NCBI RefSeq assembly: GCF_030161435.1 | Contig: NZ_BSSV01000009.1 | Span: forward strand, 104,937-168,936 | Direction of reading: 5' to 3' | DNA from: Thalassotalea loyana | Lineage (GTDB): Bacteria; Pseudomonadota; Gammaproteobacteria; Enterobacterales; Alteromonadaceae | DNA length: 64,000 nucleotides | Shown: in pieces, positions 21,387-30,362 of the stretch | How the letters are laid out: every line of letters begins with the position of its first letter | How positions within the stretch are numbered: position 1 is the stretch's first letter | Notes under the pieces: generated by a model | Databases searched by the model: none | What the model was told of the DNA's origin: nothing | The model's input: only the letters and a program-made list of their open reading frames with translations | Made by a program: the position numbers and the translations under genes

Positions 21387-22595
21387 GTGAATGTAGCACT
21401 CAAACCGTTATTAACCCCATGCTCTTCATCGGTCGTTGAAAAGCCTCCCGCCCCAAGAGAGCAGCTACTTGGATACGCCAAGGCATTAATAAATAGAAAA
21501 TCCATCACGCCAGATGATGGAGGTTGTCATTCCTGGCTCATTGCACAGCTCGAACAGCTTGGCTTTGAATGCACTGAAATTAATCGTTGTGGCGTCAAAA
21601 ATTTTATTGCGACATATGGTACACAGGGAAAGGCAGTCGCTTTTGCTGGGCACACAGACGTCGTTCCGCCTGGCGATCTGTCTCGATGGAAAAGCGATCC
21701 GTTCATCGCAACAATTAACCACTCGACCATAACGGGGCGTGGTGCCGCTGATATGAAAACGGGTATTGCCGCGATGCTCAGCGCAACAAAGCGACTGCTT
21801 GGCAGCCAATCAATCAAGCACCGACTTATTTGGTTAATCACCAGCGACGAAGAAGGAGAAGCTGAGTATGGCACTAAATTACTAAAAGACTACCTTGACG
21901 TGAATGGCGTTCTACTAGATTACTGTATTGTAGGGGAGCCCACCGCCACCAAGCGCACAGGTGATACCATTAAAGTAGGACGTCGTGGCTCATTATCATG
22001 TGAGATATCGATTAAAGGCAAACAAGGACATGTCGCCTACCCTCAATACGCACAAAATGCACTGCACATTGCAAACAAGGTCATTCAATCTTTAGTTTCA
22101 CTAGAGTGGGATATGGGTTGTCATGATTTTCCTGGCACAAGTTTACAGATAACACATATTGATTCTGGCGAGTTTACCGACAACATAATTCCTGGCCAAA
22201 GCTGTGTTAATTTTAATATTCGTTACAGTGCCTCTTATTCGCAAGAATCATTGCAGTCAATAATCTCAAAGACAGTTAGCCAAATTGATAAGTCAGCTCA
22301 GGTTACTTTTTCAAGGCCCTGCTTACCTTATCTAACGCACCCTCGCGATGATATTTGTTTAATTGATTTAGCTAAACAAGCTGTTTGCAACGTAACCGGA
22401 ATTTTCCCGACCCTGTCGACTTCAGGAGGAACGTCAGATGGTCGTTTTATTGCCGATAGCAAAACCCAAGTTATTGAACTAGGCGTGCCTAATTCGACAA
22501 TTCACCAGGTTAATGAATCAATCAATATTGATGATTTAATATCGCTTGAAGCAATATATTTTGATTTATTGCTTAGGTTATCCAAACAAGCATAA
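21387..22595 (+). CDS. dapE: M20-family metallohydrolase, DapE-like (succinyl-diaminopimelate desuccinylase)
   Basis: DapE removes succinate from N-succinyl-diaminopimelate in lysine and peptidoglycan-precursor synthesis. The 402-residue product has FAGHTDVVPPGD (first metal ligand), GRGAADMKTG, the catalytic SDEEGEAEYG and a C-terminal SGGTSDGRF plus GVPNSTIHQVNE with the last histidine ligand. It starts at GTG 21387 and is about 25 residues longer than typical DapE at the N-terminus, so the true start may be internal. Another M20 enzyme cannot be excluded, and the organism may carry a second dapE. Confidence 0.8.
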   Translation: MNVALKPLLTPCSSSVVEKPPAPREQLLGYAKALINRKSITPDDGGCHSWLIAQLEQLGFECTEINRCGVKNFIATYGTQGKAVAFAGHTDVVPPGDLSRWKSDPFIATINHSTITGRGAADMKTGIAAMLSATKRLLGSQSIKHRLIWLITSDEEGEAEYGTKLLKDYLDVNGVLLDYCIVGEPTATKRTGDTIKVGRRGSLSCEISIKGKQGHVAYPQYAQNALHIANKVIQSLVSLEWDMGCHDFPGTSLQITHIDSGEFTDNIIPGQSCVNFNIRYSASYSQESLQSIISKTVSQIDKSAQVTFSRPCLPYLTHPRDDICLIDLAKQAVCNVTGIFPTLSTSGGTSDGRFIADSKTQVIELGVPNSTIHQVNESINIDDLISLEAIYFDLLLRLSKQA

Positions 22596-22647
22596 CCGGC
22601 AATCACCAATTTGATTGCCAAAGGTAGCGACGAGGTATATTAAGAAC

Positions 22648-24348
22648 TTAATCATCCTGCTTACCTAAATACCGATGACGTTTTTTCTCTTTGAGTGTAT
22701 TGATATCAACAAGAACTAAGCCATCTACACAATCATTAAAATCAGGGTCGACATTAAAGCTTAGAAACTTGACTCCACCTGGTTCACACAGTTCTGCATA
22801 TTGCTTATATAATGTCGGAACACCGATATTCATGTTTCCTAGCATACTTTTCAATTCAGCAAATTCGGTTTTGTAATCATTGCCCGCAAACCCAAAACGT
22901 TTATCATCACTATATTGGAAGGGTAACTTACCAACAGCGAGTGGTTGCAATGTTGAGAAATGTGCTTGATAAAACTCTACCATCAAGTCTTTGGCCACTG
23001 GAGGGAAAGTATCACTAATACTAACGGGTCCAAATAAGTAACGAAATTGAGGTCGTGCCTTCAAGAAAGCGCCAATACCAAACCAAAGGTAATCAAGACT
23101 TCTCTTTCCCCAATACTTTGGCTGAACAAAACTACGTCCCAATTCTAGCCCCTGTTCAAAATATGGAGTCATCTCTGTTTGATAGTCGAACAAGGTTGAC
23201 GAGTACAGCATATTAGATTGCGCCAATTTACTCGCGTCGCCAAACCGATAAGCTCCAGCTATCTCTAAATCATCCTGATCCCACAGAATAAGATGAAAAT
23301 ACGCTTTGTCATATTGGTCAACATCACGACGGTTATAACTCCCCTCACCCACGGCACGAAAAGAAACCTCTCTTAGGCGGCCTATTTCTCGCATAATCGG
23401 TGAGCTTGCTCGATACTCATATAGATAAATCATCTTGCCGTCAGCCGTTTCACCTAGCAACTCACAGTCATTCGTAATCGCTTTTTTCAACGCCTGCCGA
23501 CTTTCAGGAAGCGCTATCGCCTTTTGGCTTGCAAAAATTTCAGGTTTTTTGGTGTTAATTCGATATAGGTGTTTTTTAAATAGCTTTGTCAGCTGATTAA
23601 TATCGACCTTAGAGCCCGCGTATGATTGGTATGGAATCAATTGACCGACTCGAATTGGAAAATGATTTTTCCGCTGTTTGAACATCTCTTTTACCAGTAG
23701 TAACGTTGCCAAAGGTTTGTAAACCATGGAAACACCATAAAAAAGCGGAGAGTTTTTCGCATCAATAAATATCGGCAGTATTGGCGCTTTCGACTTGCGA
23801 GCCATACGTAAAAAACCAGAATGCCAGTAGGTGTCTTTCACACCAGAAGGACGAAGACGTGAAACCTCACCAGCAGGGAAAATCAACACAGCACCTTCAT
23901 TGGCTAAATGCGTGTCAATATTCTTTAAGTTTTCCTTTGGCGTAGCACCTTGCATGTTATTGACCGGTAGTAACACTTCTTGAAGTGGCTTAATCGCCAT
24001 TAACATGTCATTAGCGACAACTTTAAGATCTTGTCTGACTTCACTTACAAGTTTGATTAATGCTAAGCCGTCTAGTGAGCCTATGGGATGGTTCGCTATA
24101 ATAACGACTCTACCAGGAACGGGGATATTCTCTTTTTCATTATCTCGCACAGAATAAGAGACATTAAAGAACTCTAATACTTGCTCAACAAAGTCTAACC
24201 CTTGAACAAAAGGGTATCGTTCGCCAAACTCATTAATCTCTCGCTCATGCAGTAAGTACCTAAGTAATGCACATGTCGGTTTATTTAACCAAGAATTCCC
24301 GCTGACTTGAGGTAGATGCTTTTCGATGATTTCATTTACAGTAAACAT
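22648..24348 (-). CDS. olsF: Two-domain acyltransferase, OlsF-like ornithine-lipid synthase
   Basis: The 566-residue protein fuses a PlsC-type O-acyltransferase (about residues 60-290; NHPIGSLDG is the HX4D motif and FPAGEVSR the acceptor motif) to a GNAT-like N-acyltransferase (about 300-560; REVSFRAVGEGSYNRRDVDQYD, ELGRSFVQPKYWG). This matches OlsF, which makes ornithine aminolipids in one polypeptide. The ATG at 24348 is preferred over one 20 codons upstream that would overlap the preceding gene. It lies 25 bases after the metallophosphatase, in the same unit. Confidence 0.8.
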   Translation of the reverse strand: MFTVNEIIEKHLPQVSGNSWLNKPTCALLRYLLHEREINEFGERYPFVQGLDFVEQVLEFFNVSYSVRDNEKENIPVPGRVVIIANHPIGSLDGLALIKLVSEVRQDLKVVANDMLMAIKPLQEVLLPVNNMQGATPKENLKNIDTHLANEGAVLIFPAGEVSRLRPSGVKDTYWHSGFLRMARKSKAPILPIFIDAKNSPLFYGVSMVYKPLATLLLVKEMFKQRKNHFPIRVGQLIPYQSYAGSKVDINQLTKLFKKHLYRINTKKPEIFASQKAIALPESRQALKKAITNDCELLGETADGKMIYLYEYRASSPIMREIGRLREVSFRAVGEGSYNRRDVDQYDKAYFHLILWDQDDLEIAGAYRFGDASKLAQSNMLYSSTLFDYQTEMTPYFEQGLELGRSFVQPKYWGKRSLDYLWFGIGAFLKARPQFRYLFGPVSISDTFPPVAKDLMVEFYQAHFSTLQPLAVGKLPFQYSDDKRFGFAGNDYKTEFAELKSMLGNMNIGVPTLYKQYAELCEPGGVKFLSFNVDPDFNDCVDGLVLVDINTLKEKKRHRYLGKQDD

Positions 24349-24373
24349 AGTCTTTACACCCTGAGCGTTGCCA

Positions 24374-25174
24374 TTATGCGACTTTATTTTTGTTATTAAT
24401 AAGCTCACCTATAACGGGTGGCTGGGAGTGGATATCGGCGAATGGCCAAAAGACAAGTTTAATTTCACCATGCCTGTCTTCAACTAACGCGGAACAACTT
24501 TCTACCCAATCGCCGTCGTTAAAATATAAGGTATTTTCAAAAGTAGAAATTTCTGGATGGTGGATATGACCACAGACTACGCCATCATATCCTTGCTCGC
24601 GCGCTGCGTTGCAGCATACTTCACGATACCGTTCGATTGCTTTTTTTGCACCTTTAACATGGCTCTTAATGTAACGAGCCAGCGACCAATACTTTGGTGA
24701 ATGTTTGCCTCGTAACTTATGGAAACAACGATCTAGAAACAGTAATAGGTCATACCCAAAATCACCAATAGTTGCCGTGACTTTGCCAAGTGCCAATTCA
24801 CCATCGAATTGATCACCGTGTAAAACCAATAATTTTTGCCCCTTTGCCGTAACATGGAGTTTTTCTCTTACGACTTCAATTTCTCCAAACTGCAAACCAT
24901 CATACTGTTGCAACGGTGCATCATGATTGCCAGGCAAATAAACGACCTTAGTATTACCTTTTGATAGTTTTAGCAATTGGTGTAATACGTCATTATGAGA
25001 TTGCGGCCAACGAAACGACTTGCTCATTGCCCACATATCTACAATATCTCCCACCAAATAAAGCGTTTCTATTTCTGCATGTTTTAGGAAGCTTAATAGG
25101 TATTCGGCCTTACAATCCTTTGAACCGAGGTGTATGTCAGATAACCAAACAGTTTTATAGTATGACTTCGCCAT
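24374..25174 (-). CDS. UDP-2,3-diacylglucosamine diphosphatase-like metallophosphoesterase (LpxH family)
   Basis: The 266-residue calcineurin-like phosphoesterase shows the full set of metal-binding motifs: SDIHLG (12-17), GDIVDMW (42-48), GNHD, LHGDQFD and GHIHHPE. This pattern fits the LpxH/YbbF-like group that hydrolyses UDP-diacylglucosamine in lipid A synthesis. Proteins of this subgroup often sit beside lipid acyltransferases, as here. Whether it is the essential LpxH or a paralogue cannot be told from this window. Confidence 0.8.
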   Translation of the reverse strand: MAKSYYKTVWLSDIHLGSKDCKAEYLLSFLKHAEIETLYLVGDIVDMWAMSKSFRWPQSHNDVLHQLLKLSKGNTKVVYLPGNHDAPLQQYDGLQFGEIEVVREKLHVTAKGQKLLVLHGDQFDGELALGKVTATIGDFGYDLLLFLDRCFHKLRGKHSPKYWSLARYIKSHVKGAKKAIERYREVCCNAAREQGYDGVVCGHIHHPEISTFENTLYFNDGDWVESCSALVEDRHGEIKLVFWPFADIHSQPPVIGELINNKNKVA

Positions 25175-25261
25175 TTTTTTGCCCGCATTGTTATGTTAAA
25201 TGATATTGGATAACTGGGGTGCTTCAGTTTCACTGAATATGAGCTAAAATAATCAGGCGAG

Positions 25262-25291
25262 TTGACAGATTCTTGACAGAGAGTTGACAGA
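25262..25291 (+). repeat. Three TTGACAGA boxes at 11-base spacing
   Basis: TTGACAGA occurs at 25262, 25273 and 25284, exactly 11 bases apart, about one helical turn. The boxes lie about 130-160 bases upstream of the fusA2 -10 box and 90 bases upstream of the divergent phosphoesterase start. They could be sites for a cooperative regulator. The remaining ~290-base gap holds only AT-rich DNA and the fusA2 promoter. Confidence 0.5.
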
Positions 25292-25418
25292 TAGATGAAA
25301 CATCGAATAAAGATTTAGTTTGTTTTAGATCATTTGTTGGCTTTTTTAGCAGAAAAATGAATTTCACGTTAAAAAATACAACTATTTCAATTTTCTTATA
25401 TAGGTTTTATGTTAGTTC

Positions 25419-25427
25419 TGATATACT
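25419..25427 (+). promoter_or_regulatory. Probable fusA2 promoter (extended -10)
   Basis: TG-A-TATACT at 25419-25427 is an extended -10 element followed by a GC-rich CGCGCGG discriminator. No convincing -35 is seen. The leader before the fusA2 ATG is about 33 bases. Confidence 0.6.
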
Positions 25428-25465
25428 CGCGCGGTTTTTAATCAATAACCCAATAGAGCATAAAA

Positions 25466-27553
25466 ATGGCAGATTTATCAAAATACAGAAATATCGGTAT
25501 TTTCGCTCACGTTGATGCGGGTAAGACCACGACAACAGAGCGTATTTTGAAACTTACAGGTATGATCCATAAAATTGGTGAAGTACATGACGGTGAGTCA
25601 ACAACTGACTTCATGGAACAGGAAGCTGAGCGTGGTATTACTATCCAGTCTGCTGCTGTTACTTGTGAATGGAAAAAGCACCGTTTTAACGTAATCGACA
25701 CTCCTGGTCACGTTGACTTTACAGTAGAAGTATACCGTTCATTAAAAGTACTTGACGGCGGTATTGGTGTATTCTGTGGTTCTGGTGGTGTTGAGCCTCA
25801 ATCAGAAACTAACTGGCGTTACGCTAACGAATCTAAAGTAGCTCGCTTAATTTTCGTTAACAAATTAGACCGTTTAGGTGCTAACTTCTTCCGCGTTAAA
25901 GACCAAGTACAAAAAGTACTAGGTGCTAACCCACTTGTTATGACTTTACCAATTGGTGAAGAAGATAACTTCGTTGGTGTTGTAGACGTATTATCTCAAA
26001 AAGCATACGTTTGGGATGATTCAGGCCAACCTGAAAACTACGAAGTTCAAGACATTCCAGCTGACATGGTTGACCAAGCTGCTGAGTACCGTGAAATGTT
26101 AATCGAGACTGCTTTAGAAGCAGACGAAGATTTACTAATGGAATACTTAGAAGGCGAATTAGAGCCAACTGAAGAGCAAATTAAAGCGTGTATCCGTAAA
26201 GGTACTAACGAATTATTATTCTTCCCTACATACTGTGGTTCTGCGTTCAAGAACAAAGGTATGCAGTTATTACTAGACGCTGTTGTTGACTACTTACCGT
26301 CTCCAACTGAAGTTCCACCTCAACCGTTAACTGACGAAGAAGGTGAACCAACTGGTGATTTCGCATTAGTTGATCCAGAAGAGCCGTTCCGTGCATTAGC
26401 ATTCAAGATTATGGATGACCGTTTCGGTGCTCTTACTTTCGTACGTATCTACTCAGGTCGTATCAAGAAAGGTGACACTATCCTTAACTCATTCACAGGT
26501 AAAACTGAGCGTGTTGGCCGTATGGTTGAGATGCAAGCAGAAGACCGTACTGAACTTTCAGAAGCGCAAGCGGGTGATATCCTAGCTATCGTTGGTATGA
26601 AGAACGTTCAAACGGGTCACACTTTATGTGATGTTAAACAACCTTGTACACTTGAAGCAATGGTATTCCCTGAGCCTGTAATCTCAATCGCTGTTTCTCC
26701 TAAAGAGAAAGGTGGTGCTGAGAAGATGGGTATCGCTATCGGTAAGATGGTTGCAGAAGATCCAACGTTCCAAGTTGAAACTGACGAAGATTCAGGTGAA
26801 ACAATCCTTAAAGGTATGGGTGAACTTCACTTAGACATCAAAGTAGACATCCTTAAGCGTACTTACGGTGTTGACTTAGTTGTTGGTAAGCCACAAGTAG
26901 CATACCGTGAAACAATCACTCAAGAGATTGAAGATTCTTACACGCATAAGAAACAATCTGGTGGTTCTGGTCAGTTCGGTAAGATCGACTACCGCATCAA
27001 GCCAGGTGAGCCAAACTCAGGCTTCAAGTTCTCTTCAACAGTTGTTGGTGGTAACGTTCCTAAAGAATTCTTCCCAGCAATCGAGAAAGGTTTCGCTGGT
27101 ATGATGGAAGAAGGTCCAGTTGCTGGCTTCCCTGTATTAGACGTTGAAGTTGAATTATTCGACGGTGGTTTCCACGCAGTTGACTCATCAGCAGTAGCAT
27201 TCGAAATCGCAGCGAAAGGCGCATTCCGTCAATCAATGCCGAAAGCAGGTGCACAACTTCTTGAGCCAATGATGAAAGTTGACGTGTTCACTCCAGAAGA
27301 TCACGTTGGTGACGTAATCGGTGACCTTAACCGTCGTCGTGGTATGATCAAAGACCAAGAAGCTGGTAACACTGGTGTTCGCATCAAGGCTGACGTACCA
27401 CTTTCAGAAATGTTTGGTTACATCGGTCACTTACGTACAATCACTTCAGGTCGTGGTCAATTCTCTATGGAATTCAGCCACTACGCTGCAGCTCCACAAA
27501 ACGTAGCTGACCAAGTTATCGCTGAAGTTAAAGAGCGTAACGAGAAGAAGTAA
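25466..27553 (+). CDS. fusA2: Second elongation factor G (EF-G2)
   Basis: A 695-residue translational GTPase, paralogous to the str-operon EF-G in this window. It has the P-loop [15 protein letters not shown] (residues 14-28), switch [10 protein letters not shown], and NKLDR as the G4 motif, then EF-G domains II-V ending [18 protein letters not shown]. It differs clearly from the 705-residue fusA product ([13 protein letters not shown] versus [13 protein letters not shown] and throughout). Paralogous EF-Gs can be specialised in translocation or recycling; which applies here is unknown. Its 3' end is repeated downstream. Confidence 0.92.
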   Translation: MADLSKYRNIGIFAHVDAGKTTTTERILKLTGMIHKIGEVHDGESTTDFMEQEAERGITIQSAAVTCEWKKHRFNVIDTPGHVDFTVEVYRSLKVLDGGIGVFCGSGGVEPQSETNWRYANESKVARLIFVNKLDRLGANFFRVKDQVQKVLGANPLVMTLPIGEEDNFVGVVDVLSQKAYVWDDSGQPENYEVQDIPADMVDQAAEYREMLIETALEADEDLLMEYLEGELEPTEEQIKACIRKGTNELLFFPTYCGSAFKNKGMQLLLDAVVDYLPSPTEVPPQPLTDEEGEPTGDFALVDPEEPFRALAFKIMDDRFGALTFVRIYSGRIKKGDTILNSFTGKTERVGRMVEMQAEDRTELSEAQAGDILAIVGMKNVQTGHTLCDVKQPCTLEAMVFPEPVISIAVSPKEKGGAEKMGIAIGKMVAEDPTFQVETDEDSGETILKGMGELHLDIKVDILKRTYGVDLVVGKPQVAYRETITQEIEDSYTHKKQSGGSGQFGKIDYRIKPGEPNSGFKFSSTVVGGNVPKEFFPAIEKGFAGMMEEGPVAGFPVLDVEVELFDGGFHAVDSSAVAFEIAAKGAFRQSMPKAGAQLLEPMMKVDVFTPEDHVGDVIGDLNRRRGMIKDQEAGNTGVRIKADVPLSEMFGYIGHLRTITSGRGQFSMEFSHYAAAPQNVADQVIAEVKERNEKK

Positions 27554-27582
27554 TTAGCTTTTTTAGTTAATAAGCTTTATTA

Positions 27583-27615
27583 GAAACCCGCACTTGTTGC
27601 GGGTTTCTTGTTTTT
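27583..27615 (+). terminator. fusA2 terminator, first copy
   Basis: GAAACCCGC / GCGGGTTTC with an ACTTGTT loop followed by TTGTTTTT, 30 bases after the fusA2 stop. Confidence 0.9.
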
Positions 27616-27626
27616 AGCTTCGCTAA

Positions 27627-27808
27627 ATGGAATTCAGCCAACACATACCTCAAGGCAGCTCCACAAAACGTAGCTGACCAAGTTATCGCCGAAGTTAAAG
27701 AGCGTAACGAGAAGAAGTAATTAGCTTTTTAAGTTAATAAGCTTTACTAGAAACCCGCACATGTTGCGGGTTTCTTGTTTTTAGCTCTGCTAAATGGAAT
27801 TCAGCCAG
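27627..27808 (+). repeat. Decayed tandem copies of the fusA2 3' end and terminator (echo)
   Basis: The stretch from ATGGAATTCAGCCA inside fusA2 (27467) through its terminator is repeated starting at 27627. The second copy keeps the words CTCCACAAAACGTAGCTGAC and GAGCGTAACGAGAAGAAGTAA, but has 18 bases in place of 11 after the first word, which shifts the frame. A third copy starts at 27794 and breaks off after about 15 bases. Copy spacing is 160 then 167 bases. No gene is encoded. Confidence 0.95.
27750..27783 (+). terminator. fusA2 terminator, duplicated copy
   Basis: Same hairpin as at 27583 with one loop change (GAAACCCGC, ACATGTT, GCGGGTTTC, then TTGTTTTT). It gives fusA2 a tandem terminator. 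Confidence 0.88.
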
Positions 27809-27904
27809 CAAGTACACACTAAAATCAAATACACACCACCTCCTGTTCAGACTTGATCGAATTGATTAAACTGGCCCAAGTAGCTAACGTTTTAAACAGA
27901 AATA

Positions 27905-28444
27905 ATGGAACGAATTTTTCACCTATTACGTCAAGATAAACTGCGCATGAAGGCATTAGAAGCAGTTAGAGACCTGTCCTTACCACAATGCTATATAGGT
28001 GCTGGATTTATCAGGAACCTTGTTTGGGATAACCTACATGGCAAACAAGAGCCAACGGAACTCAACGATATTGATGTCGTTTACTTTGATAAAAGTGAAG
28101 TAGATATCGATTGCTATGCAACCTATGAATCTCAACTTAAGCGTGTGATACCAGCATTAAATTGGCAGGTCAGAAATCAGGCATATATGCATCAGCGTAA
28201 TAACCATGCGCCTTATCAAACCACGCTTGAAGCGATAAGCCAATGGATTGAACAAGAGACTGCGATAGCTGTTAGATTGAAAAACGATAATGAGTTGGAA
28301 TTAATTTCTGCATTTGGCATTGAATCACTATTTGCTTTGCACCTCACCCCCAACCCAAATCGAGATATTGCGATTTTCAATCACAGAATCCAAACGAAGA
28401 ATTGGCTTAAGACATGGCCAAAGCTACAAGTAATGAAGCAGTAA
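27905..28444 (+). CDS. Nucleotidyltransferase-family protein (COG3575 / DUF925 type)
   Basis: The 179-residue protein has an AGFIRNLVWD segment (residues about 34-43) and a following DIDVVYFD acidic pair (about 57-64), the arrangement of the minimal nucleotidyltransferase fold in this uncharacterised family. The C-terminus has NHRIQTKNWLKTWPKL. It stands alone between the fusA2 echoes and the convergent SPFH gene. The substrate is unknown. Confidence 0.72.
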   Translation: MERIFHLLRQDKLRMKALEAVRDLSLPQCYIGAGFIRNLVWDNLHGKQEPTELNDIDVVYFDKSEVDIDCYATYESQLKRVIPALNWQVRNQAYMHQRNNHAPYQTTLEAISQWIEQETAIAVRLKNDNELELISAFGIESLFALHLTPNPNRDIAIFNHRIQTKNWLKTWPKLQVMKQ

Positions 28445-28483
28445 CTCAATACTGCCTCAATACCCTAACTGTCAAATACCGCT

Positions 28484-29332
28484 TTATTTACCTTTCACCT
28501 GTTTCATATCCATGATCATACTCATATTCTGCATTTGAGCTGGAATGACAACAACACCACCGTCATTACTGGCAAACATTTTTAACGCTTCATTAAGCTC
28601 ATGTTGCAAGTACTCCGGTGTTAAGGATGAGTTAATAATCGCGTTTGCTTCGGCAATACCTCGCGCGCGGGCAATTTCAATTTCTGCATCTTTCGCCGCG
28701 ATTTCAACTTCCACTTTTTTCGCTTCAAGTGTTTTCTGGGCTTGAACCGCTTTTTGGATCGCAGCTTCTATCGTCGGATCCGTGTTTAATGCTCGAATTG
28801 CGACACGTGTAATGGTAAAGACGCCTGGATCTTTATCATCCAATTTTATTTGTAGTTCTTGCGCTATACCTTCACGTAACTCATCACGGTTACGGTGTAA
28901 CTCTAATGAATCGATCTTTGTTACTTCCTCATAAATCACGTCACGGCCTTCACGAAAAACAATCGCAAACGCCGGTAATAACGCATCTTCACCTTCAGCG
29001 TAAGAAGCAGCATACTTAACCATCGTTTCAGCTATTTTGGAGGCATCAACGCGGTAATAAATACTGATATCTAAATCTTGTAAACGTAAGTTATCTCTTG
29101 CTTTTGGTCTTAAATCGTTGAAGTCGATCGCAATTTCTTTTGCAGAAAACTCATAGGCTTTTGTTAAGATTGGTAACTTCCAGTTAAGGCCCGCAGGCAC
29201 CTCTTCAAGCTCGACAGTACCCAGTGTCTTTTTAACCGCAACATGACCCGTGTCGATAACATACCAGCTACTAAACAGGATGATCAGTGCAAACACTGTC
29301 GCTATACCTGAGAAAATTGATGACATTCGCAT
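28484..29332 (-). CDS. SPFH/prohibitin-family membrane protein
   Basis: The 282-residue protein has one N-terminal membrane segment (about residues 5-25), then the SPFH domain (about 26-200: VIDTGHVAVKKTLG, VPAGLNWKLPI) and a long coiled-coil stretch rich in A, E and K (about 205-255). Such proteins form oligomeric rings in membrane microdomains, often with proteases such as FtsH. No protease gene is adjacent. It is a single-gene unit. Confidence 0.85.
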   Translation of the reverse strand: MRMSSIFSGIATVFALIILFSSWYVIDTGHVAVKKTLGTVELEEVPAGLNWKLPILTKAYEFSAKEIAIDFNDLRPKARDNLRLQDLDISIYYRVDASKIAETMVKYAASYAEGEDALLPAFAIVFREGRDVIYEEVTKIDSLELHRNRDELREGIAQELQIKLDDKDPGVFTITRVAIRALNTDPTIEAAIQKAVQAQKTLEAKKVEVEIAAKDAEIEIARARGIAEANAIINSSLTPEYLQHELNEALKMFASNDGGVVVIPAQMQNMSMIMDMKQVKGK

Positions 29333-29476
29333 AAATAAATCCTTATGTTATTTTTAATTCCCACCTCTTTGTTAACACTATATCAACATTTACCTCATTT
29401 GTAACATCGAGAAAATTCTATCAATTGACGTACACCCCTTGATATAATTCAATTTATTTAACAGAAATAACTCACC

Positions 29477-30211
29477 ATGACAGAACCGAAAAGACTCAAC
29501 AAATTTATTAGTGAATCAGGCTTTTGCTCTCGCCGTGAAGCTGACAAATTAATTTCGGCAAACCGAGTTACCATTAATGGTGAGGTTCCTGAGCTTGGTA
29601 CAAAAGTTATGCCTGGTGATAAAGTTGCTGTCGATGGTAAAGCCATTGCTGCAATGCCAAGTAATAAATCAGACAGGGTTTACATTGCCTATAACAAACC
29701 TATCGGGATTACTTGTACTACTGAGCGCCATGTTAAAGGGAATATTATCGATGCCATCAAGCACAAGGAACGTATATTCCCTATTGGACGCTTAGATAAG
29801 CCTTCTGAGGGGCTAATCTTCCTAACGAGTGATGGTGATATAGTTAATAAAATCTTACGTGCTGAGAACGCACATGAGAAAGAATACGTTGTTACTGTAG
29901 ACAAACCAATTAGTGAACGATTTGTTTCACGCATGTCACGTGGTGTACCGATACTGGGCACCATTACTAAACCTTGCAAGGTTACCATGCAAAGTAAGTT
30001 TGTTTTCCGAATTATTTTAACGCAAGGCCTCAACCGACAAATTCGTCGCATGTGCGAGTATTTAGGCTACGAGGTAACCAAACTTAAACGCACGCGCATT
30101 ATGAATGTATCAATCGCAGGGTTACGTCCGGGACAATGGCGTGATTTAACTCAAGAAGAGATGAAAGAAATTAATAGCGCCGTGAAGCATTCAAAGAAAA
30201 CGGCAGAATAA
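29477..30211 (+). CDS. rluF: 23S rRNA / tRNA pseudouridine synthase RluF
   Basis: RluF makes pseudouridine 2604 in 23S rRNA (and one in tRNA-Tyr in E. coli). The 244-residue product has an S4 domain ([21 protein letters not shown], residues about 6-26). The catalytic motif is [14 protein letters not shown] with the nucleophilic aspartate, followed by [18 protein letters not shown]. It resembles E. coli RluF closely through the catalytic domain but lacks its long basic C-terminal tail. Confidence 0.92.
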   Translation: MTEPKRLNKFISESGFCSRREADKLISANRVTINGEVPELGTKVMPGDKVAVDGKAIAAMPSNKSDRVYIAYNKPIGITCTTERHVKGNIIDAIKHKERIFPIGRLDKPSEGLIFLTSDGDIVNKILRAENAHEKEYVVTVDKPISERFVSRMSRGVPILGTITKPCKVTMQSKFVFRIILTQGLNRQIRRMCEYLGYEVTKLKRTRIMNVSIAGLRPGQWRDLTQEEMKEINSAVKHSKKTAE

Positions 30212-30312
30212 TTCTAACTGGTGATTTCCGTCAGGCTATTTTTCATAGATTCTTAAGAAGTATTATGAAATGAACCACTAATTGTATTTTCTTAACCATA
30301 TATTTCAATGCA

Positions 30313-30343
30313 TAAAAAAACCGCCAAATGGCGGTTTTTTTTT
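30313..30343. terminator. Bidirectional intrinsic terminator
   Basis: AAAAAAACCGCC, AAAT, GGCGGTTTTTTTT. It serves rluF on the plus strand and the TonB receptor gene on the minus strand. Confidence 0.9.
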
Positions 30344-30362
30344 ACTCGATACACACTTCAAT

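Noticed and set aside
27627..27720. A short gene in the fusA2 echo
   Set aside because: The copy is frameshifted relative to fusA2 and stops after 16 codons; no ribosome-binding site.
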